Part shown: positions 17,734 to 25,684 of the stretch, one piece after another
Numbering within the stretch: the first letter of the stretch is position 1
How the letters are laid out: each line of letters begins with the position of its first letter
Source: Nakamurella multipartita DSM 44233
GTDB taxonomy: Bacteria > Actinomycetota > Actinomycetes > Mycobacteriales > Nakamurellaceae
Assembly: GCF_000024365.1 (NCBI RefSeq)
Contig: NC_013235.1
Span: 372,001-436,000, forward strand
Direction of reading: 5' to 3'
Length of the DNA stretch: 64,000 bases
Position numbers and translations under genes: made by a program
The notes under the pieces: model-generated
The model's input: the letters and a program-made list of their open reading frames with translations, nothing else
Told to the model about the DNA's origin: nothing
Databases searched by the model: none

Positions 17734-17761
17734 GTCAGACGATCCTTTCCAGATCGGAAGT

Positions 17762-17777
17762 ATACCCATAGGGGTAT
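17762..17777. promoter_or_regulatory. CstR/CsoR-type operator upstream of thioredoxin operon
   Basis: ATACCCATAGGGGTAT is a 6+4+6 dyad, 28 bp upstream of the thioredoxin ATG on the minus strand. It shares both half-sites with the dyads at 12358 and 17887. Confidence 0.78.
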
Positions 17778-17886
17778 CAACGGGCGCGACGTCAACATTG
17801 TTCCCGACGCCCGGCGCGATGCGGGGTGGGGTATCGATTGGCCGGCTCAGGTGTCGTCGGGCGGGGGTACAGTCGGTCGTGGACAG

Positions 17887-17902
17887 ATACCCCCTGGGGT
17901 AT
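17887..17902. promoter_or_regulatory. CstR/CsoR-type operator upstream of CstB-like gene
   Basis: ATACCCCCTGGGGTAT is a 6+4+6 dyad, 30 bp upstream of the ATG at 17933. With the site at 17762-17777 it brackets the divergent promoter region. Confidence 0.78.
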
Positions 17903-17932
17903 TGCTCGAGAGAGAGGCAAGGGTGGAACGAG

Positions 17933-19363
17933 ATGAGCAATGTGGTGATTACGGGGTCCGAACGGGCTCGCCCGAGTGGTGCGACGGTGACGGATCCCGG
18001 TGCCGGAACGACGATCGTGCCGATCGAGACGCCGACCTTGGGGGACCGCAGCTACCTGATCCATGACGGTCGGGTGGCGGTGGTGATCGATCCCCAACGC
18101 GACATCGACCGGGTGCTGCGGCTGGCCGGCGCCGCCGGCGTCCGGATCTCTCACATCTTCGAAACTCACATTCACAACGACTATGTCACCGGTGGGTTGG
18201 CCCTGGCCGGGGTCACCGGAGCGGCCTATCACGTGAACGCCGCCGACCCCGTGGCCTACGAGCGGGTGGGGGTTGGCGACGGCGACGTCGTCGAGATCGG
18301 CCCGGGTTGGCGGCTGCGGGTCCTGGCCACCCCGGGGCACACCTACACCCACCTGTCCTACGTGCTCGAGGAGCACGGCACCGCCACCGCCGTGTTCTCC
18401 GGCGGATCGCTGCTGTTCGGCTCGACGGGCCGGCCCGACCTGCTCGGCCCGGATCACACCCACGAGTTGGTCCATCACCAGTACGCCTCGGCCCGGCGGC
18501 TGGCCGCGGAACTGCCCGAGCAGACCCAGGTGATGCCGACCCACGGCTTCGGCAGTTTCTGCTCAGCCACCCAGACCGAGGCCGTCGCCTCCACGATCGG
18601 GGCCGAGAAATCGACCAACCCGGTCCTCACTCAGGATGAGACCCATTACGTCAGTGATCTTCTCGCGGGTCTGGACGCGTTCCCGGCCTACTACGCGAAG
18701 ATGGGTCCGGCGAACACCGCCGGTCCGGGCGCGCCGGACCTGTCCCCGCCGGAGCCCGCCGACGCCCGCCAGTTGCGTCAGCGGTTGGAACGTGGCGAGT
18801 GGCTGGTCGATCTGCGAACCCGCACCGCATTTGCCGCCGGACACGCTCCCGGAACGCTCAATTTCGGACTCGACGGGTCATTCGCGACCTACCTGGGTTG
18901 GCTGATCCCGTGGGGGACGCCGGTGACCCTGCTCGGCGAGAACGCCGCCCAGGTCGCGCAGGCGCAGCGGGAGATGGTCCGGATCGGCATCGACCGGCCG
19001 GCCGCCGCGGCCACCGGTGGGCCGCGACAGTGGACCGACGGCCCGCTCGACACCGTCGAGCGGGCGACCTTCGCCGACCTGGCCCAGGTCCGGCACCACC
19101 GCCGCGTCACCGTCCTGGACGTGCGGCGCAATCTGGAGCGGTCCGCGTCGCGCATCGACGGTGCGTGGCACATCCCGCTGCACGAGCTGCTGGTTCGGGC
19201 CGACGAGATTCCCGCCGGGGAGCTGTGGGTGCATTGCGCGGCCGGCTACCGGGCCTCGATCGCCGCGTCGATCCTGCTGGCCCGGGGGCACCGGGTGGTC
19301 GCCGTCGACGACGACTACAGCAACGCGGCGGCCACCGGCCTGCCCGTCACCGTCGGTGCGTGA
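17933..19363 (+). CDS. CstB-like persulfide dioxygenase-rhodanese fusion
   Basis: A 476-residue three-domain protein. Residues about 25-235 form a metallo-beta-lactamase-fold persulfide dioxygenase with THIHND (78-83), TPGHT (133-137) and Cys210 in GFGSFCSAT. Residues about 275-365 form a rhodanese-like domain whose active-site cysteine is missing (LLGEN in its place). Residues about 375-476 form a second rhodanese with the catalytic loop HCAAGYRAS and Cys435. This MBL, pseudo-rhodanese, rhodanese order is that of staphylococcal CstB, which oxidises low-molecular-weight persulfides to thiosulfate. The ATG at 17933 is placed just after a CstR-type operator; a longer frame reading in from 16949 is a shadow. 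It is followed at once by a TauE-like exporter. Confidence 0.9.
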   Translation: MSNVVITGSERARPSGATVTDPGAGTTIVPIETPTLGDRSYLIHDGRVAVVIDPQRDIDRVLRLAGAAGVRISHIFETHIHNDYVTGGLALAGVTGAAYHVNAADPVAYERVGVGDGDVVEIGPGWRLRVLATPGHTYTHLSYVLEEHGTATAVFSGGSLLFGSTGRPDLLGPDHTHELVHHQYASARRLAAELPEQTQVMPTHGFGSFCSATQTEAVASTIGAEKSTNPVLTQDETHYVSDLLAGLDAFPAYYAKMGPANTAGPGAPDLSPPEPADARQLRQRLERGEWLVDLRTRTAFAAGHAPGTLNFGLDGSFATYLGWLIPWGTPVTLLGENAAQVAQAQREMVRIGIDRPAAAATGGPRQWTDGPLDTVERATFADLAQVRHHRRVTVLDVRRNLERSASRIDGAWHIPLHELLVRADEIPAGELWVHCAAGYRASIAASILLARGHRVVAVDDDYSNAAATGLPVTVGA

Positions 19364-19376
19364 GCGGGTTCTGATC

Positions 19377-20204
19377 ATGGTGCTGATCGTCGCGATCCTG
19401 GCCGGGGCGCTGATCGGCCTGAGCCTGGGTGCGCTCGGCGGCGGCGGATCGATCCTCACCGTGCCGGCCCTGGTGTACCTGGTCGGGATGGACCCACGCG
19501 CGGCGACGACGGGCTCACTGATCATCGTCGGCGTCACCGCCGTGGTCGGAATGCTGGCCCACCACCGGGACGGGCACGTCCGGATGTCGAAAGGCGTGGT
19601 GTTCGGACTGGTGGGCGCAGTGGGCGCGGTCGCCGGGAGCCGGCTCTCGCTCGCGGTCCCCCCGGATGTGCTGCTGGCCGGATTCTCCGTGCTGATGCTG
19701 GCCGTGGCGGCCATCATGCTCGCCCGCCGCCGGGTGCCGGCCGGCCGCGGCGGCCCGGGCATGGCCGAGGCCGTCCCGTTCGATGTCCCGATCGTCTCGT
19801 TCACACCCCGGTTCGTCTGCGCCTGCCCCCGGGCGGCCAAGGTGGTCGTGGCCGCGCTGGCCCTCGGGCTGATGACCGGGTTCTTCGGGGTGGGGGGCGG
19901 GTTCCTGGTGGTGCCGGCGCTGGTGCTGGCCCTGGACTTTCCGATGCCGGTCGCCGTGGGCACGTCGTTGCTGGTCATCGCGCTCAACAGCGCCACGTCC
20001 CTGGTGGCCCGCGCCGGTTCCGGCCTCGAGATCGACTGGTCCGTCATCGCCGTGTTCACCGGGGCCGCCGTCATCGGCAGCCTGCTGGGGGCTCGGATCG
20101 CGCGCCGGGTTCGACCGCAGAGCCTGCAGATCGCTTTCGCCGGGCTCATTGTCGCCGTCGGCCTGTACACCGCTGCCCGCAGCCTTCCCGTGCTGCTGAG
20201 CTGA
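19377..20204 (+). CDS. TauE/SafE-family sulfite/sulfur anion exporter
   Basis: A 275-residue membrane protein of the TauE/SafE (DUF81) family with about eight membrane segments in two related halves. Each half carries the family motif: GALGGGGSILTVPALVYL (near the start) and GFFGVGGGFLVVPALVLAL (about residue 165). The central loop contains RFVCACPRAAK with two cysteines. The location directly after the CstB-like gene suggests export of thiosulfate or sulfite, though direction and substrate are inferred. The ATG at 19377 is used; a GTG at 19356 overlapping the previous stop would add seven residues. Confidence 0.87.
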   Translation: MVLIVAILAGALIGLSLGALGGGGSILTVPALVYLVGMDPRAATTGSLIIVGVTAVVGMLAHHRDGHVRMSKGVVFGLVGAVGAVAGSRLSLAVPPDVLLAGFSVLMLAVAAIMLARRRVPAGRGGPGMAEAVPFDVPIVSFTPRFVCACPRAAKVVVAALALGLMTGFFGVGGGFLVVPALVLALDFPMPVAVGTSLLVIALNSATSLVARAGSGLEIDWSVIAVFTGAAVIGSLLGARIARRVRPQSLQIAFAGLIVAVGLYTAARSLPVLLS

Positions 20205-20244
20205 TGCCGCTGGCCCTTGCGGCGATGGGGGTTGGTCGGGTTGC

Positions 20245-20667
20245 TCAGTCCCCGACGACCGCGACGGGGTCCGGGGCCAGCGTGATGTCGATCGTCGGCG
20301 GTTGGACGAGCGTGTTGTGCACGGTGCAGTGCGAGGCGACCGCCAGGAACGCGTCTCGGCGGTCGGGGGGCAGCGCCGCCGGCGGCGTCACGACGATGGC
20401 GATCCGGCTGACGCGGGCGGGTCGGCCGCCGAGCTCGTAGCCCACCGCGACCTGCAGGCCGTCGGTCGAGAACTGATGCCGGGCGGCGTACCGGCGCGCG
20501 TAGAACGCGACGCAACTGGCCAGGCCGGCGACGAACAGCTCGGTCGGCGTCGGCGCGCTGTCGGTCCCACCCGCCCCGACCGGCTGGTCCACCAGCACGG
20601 TGTGCTCCCGGATGTCGACGGCGAACCGGTCACCACCCAGATGGCGGACCCTGACCTCGTCAGTCAT
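20245..20667 (-). CDS. OsmC/Ohr-family peroxiredoxin-like protein
   Basis: A 140-residue OsmC-family protein, which reduces organic hydroperoxides or persulfides with two thiols. The conserved pair is visible: LFVAGLASCVAFYARRYA (Cys near residue 53) and LAVASHCTVHNTL (Cys near residue 115). It also has the GGTDSAPTPTELF segment typical of the group. The ATG at 20667 is chosen because a GGAGCACAGT site precedes it on the minus strand; a longer open frame is low-complexity. It converges with the TauE-like gene and may belong to the wider sulfur-stress set, but no operator was seen in front of it. Confidence 0.85.
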   Translation of the reverse strand: MTDEVRVRHLGGDRFAVDIREHTVLVDQPVGAGGTDSAPTPTELFVAGLASCVAFYARRYAARHQFSTDGLQVAVGYELGGRPARVSRIAIVVTPPAALPPDRRDAFLAVASHCTVHNTLVQPPTIDITLAPDPVAVVGD

Positions 20668-20912
20668 CACTGTGCTCCTTGACGGCTCGGCGTCGATCGC
20701 GTGCGGCCCTCGGTCGGCGAGAGGGGGATACCCGGCACGGTAGGGCGGGCGGGGCGCGCGCACCACGGGCGAAGGTCCCGAGCCGGTCCGACCTGACCGG
20801 AAGGAGGCCGTCGACGGCGTCGCCGGGCTGGCACAATCCATCCGCCGGTGTCGGTCGCCGATCTCGACCGGCGCCGGGCCTTGCCGCCCACGCCCTGCCC
20901 AGGAGCATCCCG

Positions 20913-21664
20913 ATGAGCTTGTCGATCCGCGCGTGGTCAGTGGGCCGGGTGCTGGGTTTGCCCAAGCCGGCGATCACGTACCAGCGCGGCCAGGGTCAGA
21001 CCATCGATCTGCCGTTGATCATGTTCGTGATCGAGGGCGGTGCGGCGCCGATCGTGGTGGACACCGGTGGCGACGTCGGTCGGGCGTGGGACCTGCACCG
21101 GATCCGGATGGAGCAGGCGGAAGCGGAACGACCCGAGGTGGTGCTGCGCTCGGCCGGCATTGATCCGAACGACGTGCGCATCGTGGTCAACACCCACCTG
21201 CACTGGGACCACAGTTCGAACAACCACCTTTTTCCGCGGGCCGCCCCGTCGTCGTGCAGCGCCGCGAACTGGACTACGCCCGACGTCCGGTGCCGTGGCA
21301 CCGGGCCCAGTTCGAGGCGGCCGCCGACCGGCCGGCGGCCTGGCGCGCGGCCGAGGCGAACCTGCAGCCGATCGAGGGCGAGACGGAACTGGCCCCGGGC
21401 GTCACCGCCGTCACCCTGCCCGGACACACTCCGGGCTCGCAGGGCGTGCTGGTGCAGACCGACAGCGGCCGCTACTTGATTGCCGGCGACTGCGTCTACC
21501 TGTACGAGAACTGGGCCGGCGACGATCAGGTCGAGCACATCGCGATCGGCCTCTACACCGACCTGGTCGCCTACGACGAAAGCCTGCGCAAGATCGAGAC
21601 CATGGATTGCGAGGTCATCCCCAGCCACGACTTCGCCGTCGTGCGGCGTCACCGGTTCGGGTGA
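20913..21664 (+). pseudogene. MBL-fold hydrolase (AHL-lactonase-like), frameshifted
   Basis: The reading frame from the ATG at 20913 (behind AGGAGCAT) encodes an N-acyl-homoserine-lactonase-like metallo-beta-lactamase with VVDTGGDVGRAWDLH and the metal motif NTHLHWDHSSNNH. At about 21238-21240 it loses frame: the expected continuation (PRGRPVVVQRRELDYARRP) resumes one frame over, as if one G were missing from a GGG run. The second part carries TLPGHTPGSQGVLVQT, LIAGDCVYLYENW and VIPSHD, completing the fold. All metal ligands are present across the two halves, so the gene is intact apart from one base. It is either a recent pseudogene or a sequencing error; no lactone signalling genes are nearby. 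Confidence 0.8.
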
Positions 21665-21763
21665 TCGACACTCGTCGGTGGCCTCGGCGACGGGTTCCGA
21701 CGCGCCGAAAGGGGGTTTGGCCGGCCCGGGTTCCGGACACTGGGGCACGGTGAGGCTGGGACG

Positions 21764-23257
21764 ATGGGATTGACGCGGCCGTCCGGGCCCGCGGCGACGC
21801 CCGGGTCTGCGAGCGCCGGGAGAACCAGGCCGACCGGCCGGCCGTCGGTGACGGCTGACATCGGCCCCGGCGTGCTGCTCGATGAGCGCTACCGGCTGGA
21901 CGAACGCGTCGGCGCGGGCGGCACCGCCACCGTCTACCGCGGCACGGACACCGTGCTGCACCGGCAAGTGGCCGTGAAACTGTTCCGTCCGGACGGCGCG
22001 GACGCCACGGTCGCCCGGCGCCGCGCCCGGGAGATGCGGCTGGCCGCGGCGGTAAGCGATCCGCACCTGGTGACGGTTTACGACGCGCACCCCGCGGATC
22101 CGGTGCCCACCACCCCGGAGGCCGCGCTGTGGTACCTGGTCACCGAGTACGTCGACGGTCCCACCCTGGCCGACAATGTCGCCGGCGGGCCGGTGGCGCC
22201 CGAGCAGCTGCGCAGCGTCGGCGCCGGCCTCGCGCGGGCGTTGGCGGCGCTGCACGACCATGGACTGGTGCACCGGGACGTCAAGCCCGGGAACATTCTG
22301 ATCACCTCGTCCGGGCAGCCCAAGCTCACCGACCTGGGCATCGCGGTCGAGGTGGGTGGCCTGCCGGTGACCCAGGACGGGATGGTGGTGGGCACGGTCC
22401 CGTACCTGAGCCCGGAGCAGGCTCAAGGCGACGACGTCGGCCCGGCGTCGGACGTGTACTCGCTCGGCCTAGTGCTGCTCGAATGCCTGAACGGCCACCG
22501 GGAGTTCCCCGGTGCCCCGCTGGAGTCCGCGGTGGCCAGGTTGCTCCGCGATCCCGCTGTTCCGCCCGATCTGCCGCCGCCGTGGCCCGACCTGCTTGCC
22601 GCGATGACCGATCGCGATCCGACCCGCCGACCTTCGGCGGCCCAGGTCGCCGCGACCCTGGCCGCAGACCCGACCGACGTCACGCCAATTGCTCAGGCGG
22701 AGCGGCCGCCGACCACGGTCGTGCTGACCCGGCCGGCCGTCCGGGCCGAGCCGGCGAAGCCACGCCGCCGCCGGTGGGCCGTCCTGGCCACCGCCGTGGT
22801 CGCGGCGGCCATCCTCGGTGGCTGGTGGGTCGTCGGTGCCGACGATCCGGCCGTCGCTCCGCCGACGACCGAGGCCCCGACCAGCGCGTCGCCGCCCGCC
22901 GCGCCGCCGACGCCCACCGCCACGGCCCCGCAGCCGGCCGCCGATCCGGCCACGTCGGCCGAATCGACGACCACAGCGGCGCCACCTACTAGCGCGGCGG
23001 CGAGTTCGTCGAGCGAGCCGATCGTTGACGATGCGCGCACGGTGGCGCCCCCGGAACCGGATCCGATCGATGCCCCCGAACAGGTGACGACCGCAGCCAC
23101 CGCCGGCAACGGAAATGGCGGGAACAACGGCAATGGCAATGGCAATGGCAATGGCAACGGCAATGGCAACAACGGCAATGGCAACGGCGGCGGGAACAAC
23201 GGCAACGGCAACGGCAATGGAGGTGGCAACAGCGGAAATGGCAACGGGCGCGGGTAG
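21764..23257 (+). CDS. PknB-type serine/threonine kinase with Gly-Asn repeat tail
   Basis: A 497-residue membrane kinase. The catalytic domain (about residues 38-310) has the Gly loop VGAGGTATVYRG, Lys72 in VAVKLF, the HRDVKPGN loop (170-177) and DLG in place of DFG (190-192), followed by GTVPYLSPEQA. A basic stretch and one membrane helix follow at about 335-360 (RRRRWAVLATAVVAAAILGGWWVV). The outside part is Pro/Thr/Ala-rich and ends in about 55 residues of (GN)n with GG insertions, encoded by a simple DNA repeat. There are no PASTA domains, unlike true PknB, so the external ligand is unclear. The start may instead be the GTG at 21848. Confidence 0.87.
   Translation: MGLTRPSGPAATPGSASAGRTRPTGRPSVTADIGPGVLLDERYRLDERVGAGGTATVYRGTDTVLHRQVAVKLFRPDGADATVARRRAREMRLAAAVSDPHLVTVYDAHPADPVPTTPEAALWYLVTEYVDGPTLADNVAGGPVAPEQLRSVGAGLARALAALHDHGLVHRDVKPGNILITSSGQPKLTDLGIAVEVGGLPVTQDGMVVGTVPYLSPEQAQGDDVGPASDVYSLGLVLLECLNGHREFPGAPLESAVARLLRDPAVPPDLPPPWPDLLAAMTDRDPTRRPSAAQVAATLAADPTDVTPIAQAERPPTTVVLTRPAVRAEPAKPRRRRWAVLATAVVAAAILGGWWVVGADDPAVAPPTTEAPTSASPPAAPPTPTATAPQPAADPATSAESTTTAAPPTSAAASSSSEPIVDDARTVAPPEPDPIDAPEQVTTAATAGNGNGGNNGNGNGNGNGNGNGNNGNGNGGGNNGNGNGNGGGNSGNGNGRG
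23107..23253 (+). repeat. Gly-Asn coding repeat (GGCAAT/GGCAAC units)
   Basis: A near-tandem 6-bp repeat (GGNAAY pattern) with occasional GGCGGC or AACAAC units, forming the 3' end of the kinase gene. Such low-complexity repeats can change length by slippage. Confidence 0.85.
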
Positions 23258-23288
23258 TCCCGTCGCTGGATCCTGCCCGACGCCGGGC

Positions 23289-25604
23289 TCAGTGCAGGTT
23301 GGGTCCGATGGTGTCCAGGTCGAGGGAGGGCACGAAGCCCGGGCTCTCGTAGAGGTGTTGCAGCGCTGACCGGTCGACCGCGGTGAGTTGGGCTGCGGTG
23401 AAACGGGTGTCGCCCTGGCCCTGGGTCCAGGCGCTGTCCCAGAGCATCGCCAGGGTGCGCGCGCCGTCGGCCAGCACGCTGACGGTGGCCGGTCCGAATC
23501 GATCCCAGAGCTTGCCGGTGACGGCCTTGGACTGGCCGCCCGGGGTGGCGGCGTAGGCGTTGACCAGGTCCACGGGTGGGATGGCGGTCGCGGTGCGGTC
23601 CATCAGCGCGACGGTGGCCACCGCGGCCTGCTGCCCACTGGCGACCGGCGGCAAGGGATGGGCGGCCAGGTCCTGGAGCCGGCCGAGGAGCGCGGCCAGG
23701 ATGTCGGCGGCGTGGTGGTCGATCATGGCGCTCTCGTACGCCGAGTGCACGCCCTTGCCGGTGCCATCGGGCAGGCCGTCGGCCAGCGTCGAGCCGTGCA
23801 GCGGCTGGCAGGCGTCACCGACGTAGTGGGCCATCAGCCCGGCCGCCGCCAGGTACCGGACCAGGTCGTCCTGGGCGAGCGCATCGAGCATCGCGTCGTA
23901 GAACTGCCAGACCCGGAACGGCAGCAGGCCCCGGTCACGCGACGCCTGCTCGCCCAGGGCGTCGTAGAACGCCTGCCAGACGCCGACGGCGACGTTGGCC
24001 GGGTCCTGCATGCACAGCGCTCGCAGGGTGAGGTGGTCGGCCGGACGCGGCTCGTCGATGTCGGCGTAGTGGGTCGGGTGTTCGGGACCGGTCCGCGGCG
24101 AGGTGTCCCGGCCGCCGCGGACCTGACCCGCTAGGTTCTTCCAGATGACGTCGGCGACGTCGGCCAGCGGCACGAAACCGCCGTGCTGCTTGGCGTCCTT
24201 GGTGGCCTGGTCGATGTCACCGGGCGACAACCCGGCGGCCGGGAAACTGATCCGATCCTGGTTGGCGGCCATCAGGGTGCGCAGGGTCGGCGTGACCACC
24301 TGAGCGCAGGCCACGGTAGCCAGGGTGTAGTGACCGGTCTTGCCCCAGAACGGTTGTGGGCCGGTGTTGTAGTCGACGACCAGCTCCACGTCCAGTAACC
24401 GCAGGATGGCGGTCAGACCGGCGGCGAGGGCGAAGTTGTAGCCGGGACCCGGGTCGGCCGGTCGCACTCCCTGCCCACCCCACTGCAGCGCGATCGGTCG
24501 CAGCCGCCGGGCCGGGTCGTCCGGCTGCTCGGACGGTTCGATCAGGTGCCACACGGTGCCGGAGTCTCCGGGCTGCGAGCTGGGTTGCCCGGGGTCGGGG
24601 GCGATCAGGAAGTCGGTGATCTCGTCGTAGCCGCCCATGCTGCGATGCCGGTAGAACAGGGCGGCGATCCGGCCGGTCAACCGACCGGACGCGGCGCCGT
24701 ACGCGGTGACCTGGGCGTTGATCAACTGCATGCCGATGTTGCGTTCACTGAGGTCGGCCAACGCGCCGACCGGGGGCAGCCCGTACGTCTGCGAGGTCCA
24801 GTCGGCCAGGTCGTTCACCTCGACCAGCGCGGCATCCAGGGTCAGATAGGTGCGATGGGCCGGGAAGTCGGGGTAGACCTGGGTGAACGGCAGCCGGGTC
24901 AGCTGCCGCTCGCTCGATCGGCCGACGTCCACGGCCTGGCCGCGCAGGATGGTGCCGATCGGCTGGCCGGCGGGCCCGGCGACATGCCGGCTGGTCAGCG
25001 CGTACACCGTGTGCCCATCGGTGACCAGGGCGCCGACGCTGGCCACGTTGGTCGTTCCCTGGGTGTGGCTGATCAGCGGAAACCCGCCGCCGATCACCGA
25101 TTTCGGCCAGGTCCAGGCCGGCAGCAGGTCGCGGTCGGGGACGGTGGGCTCGACCTGGATGACGCAGACCGGCACCGTGCGCCCGTCGGGCAGGTACAGC
25201 GTCGTGGGAATCATGTCCTCCGGCGGCAGCTGCCCGTCGTCAGTGCCGAACTGGTCGGCGTCGATCCACGTGTGCACCAGCACGAGCACGCACGGCCAGG
25301 AGTAGTCGCGGACCTCGGAGTTCTCGAAAGTACGTGGCTCGGGACCGATCCCGCCGGACGTCCGTCGCATCCGGGTGCTGGCCGCGCGGGCCGCGGCCGC
25401 CACCGCCCGCGCCGACCGCTCCCGCGACGGCCAGTCCTCGTCCTTGCGAATGTGGTACAGCCCGACCGCGGTGCCGATCACATTGCGGCGGTGGACCAGA
25501 TGCCAGTGGTACTGATCCCGCGCGTCCAGCAGATCCTTGGTGGACAGGCTCGCGTAATTCCGGTCGACTCCCAGGATGTCGCGCATGGACCCGCCCCCGA
25601 CCAT
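23289..25604 (-). CDS. Trypsin-like protease fused to zinc-dependent S1/P1 nuclease or phospholipase C-type domain
   Basis: A 771-residue protein with no signal peptide or membrane helix. Residues 15-170 are a helical/beta module (LLDARDQYHWHL, VIGTAVGLYHIRK) seen before trypsin-like domains. Residues about 175-410 form a chymotrypsin-fold protease with His207 (LTSRHVAG), Asp257 (LTLDAAL) and Ser348 (QPGDSGT). Residues about 418-660 match the S1/P1 nuclease/phospholipase C superfamily: Trp420 and His425 (FWGKTGHY), Asp482 or Asp485, His512 (THYAD), His593 and Asp597 (HYVGD), His603 (QPLH), His620 and Glu624 (HSAYE). HxxxE is as in phospholipase C; the W-x4-H spacing is as in P1. All zinc ligands are therefore present. 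Trp420 is normally the free mature N-terminus, so cleavage before it may be needed. A membrane-protein gene lies 80 bp upstream. The substrate is unknown. Confidence 0.8.
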   Translation of the reverse strand: MVGGGSMRDILGVDRNYASLSTKDLLDARDQYHWHLVHRRNVIGTAVGLYHIRKDEDWPSRERSARAVAAAARAASTRMRRTSGGIGPEPRTFENSEVRDYSWPCVLVLVHTWIDADQFGTDDGQLPPEDMIPTTLYLPDGRTVPVCVIQVEPTVPDRDLLPAWTWPKSVIGGGFPLISHTQGTTNVASVGALVTDGHTVYALTSRHVAGPAGQPIGTILRGQAVDVGRSSERQLTRLPFTQVYPDFPAHRTYLTLDAALVEVNDLADWTSQTYGLPPVGALADLSERNIGMQLINAQVTAYGAASGRLTGRIAALFYRHRSMGGYDEITDFLIAPDPGQPSSQPGDSGTVWHLIEPSEQPDDPARRLRPIALQWGGQGVRPADPGPGYNFALAAGLTAILRLLDVELVVDYNTGPQPFWGKTGHYTLATVACAQVVTPTLRTLMAANQDRISFPAAGLSPGDIDQATKDAKQHGGFVPLADVADVIWKNLAGQVRGGRDTSPRTGPEHPTHYADIDEPRPADHLTLRALCMQDPANVAVGVWQAFYDALGEQASRDRGLLPFRVWQFYDAMLDALAQDDLVRYLAAAGLMAHYVGDACQPLHGSTLADGLPDGTGKGVHSAYESAMIDHHAADILAALLGRLQDLAAHPLPPVASGQQAAVATVALMDRTATAIPPVDLVNAYAATPGGQSKAVTGKLWDRFGPATVSVLADGARTLAMLWDSAWTQGQGDTRFTAAQLTAVDRSALQHLYESPGFVPSLDLDTIGPNLH

Positions 25605-25684
25605 GTCTGTCGCCGGCCCCGGATGCGGGGCCGGCGATCGAGTCGGGCTAATTCTACCAAATCCGGCAAATAGGGACTATCGGA

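Noticed and set aside
18878-20515. 545-codon minus-strand frame opposite CstB-like and TauE genes
   Set aside because: Low-complexity Thr/Ala/Pro sequence; the opposite strand encodes two well-supported proteins.
20913-21664. Quorum-quenching system
   Set aside because: The lactonase-like gene is frame-broken and there are no luxI/luxR-type genes in the window.
23107-23253. CRISPR-like or tandem-repeat array
   Set aside because: The repeat is a six-base coding repeat inside the kinase gene, without spacers.
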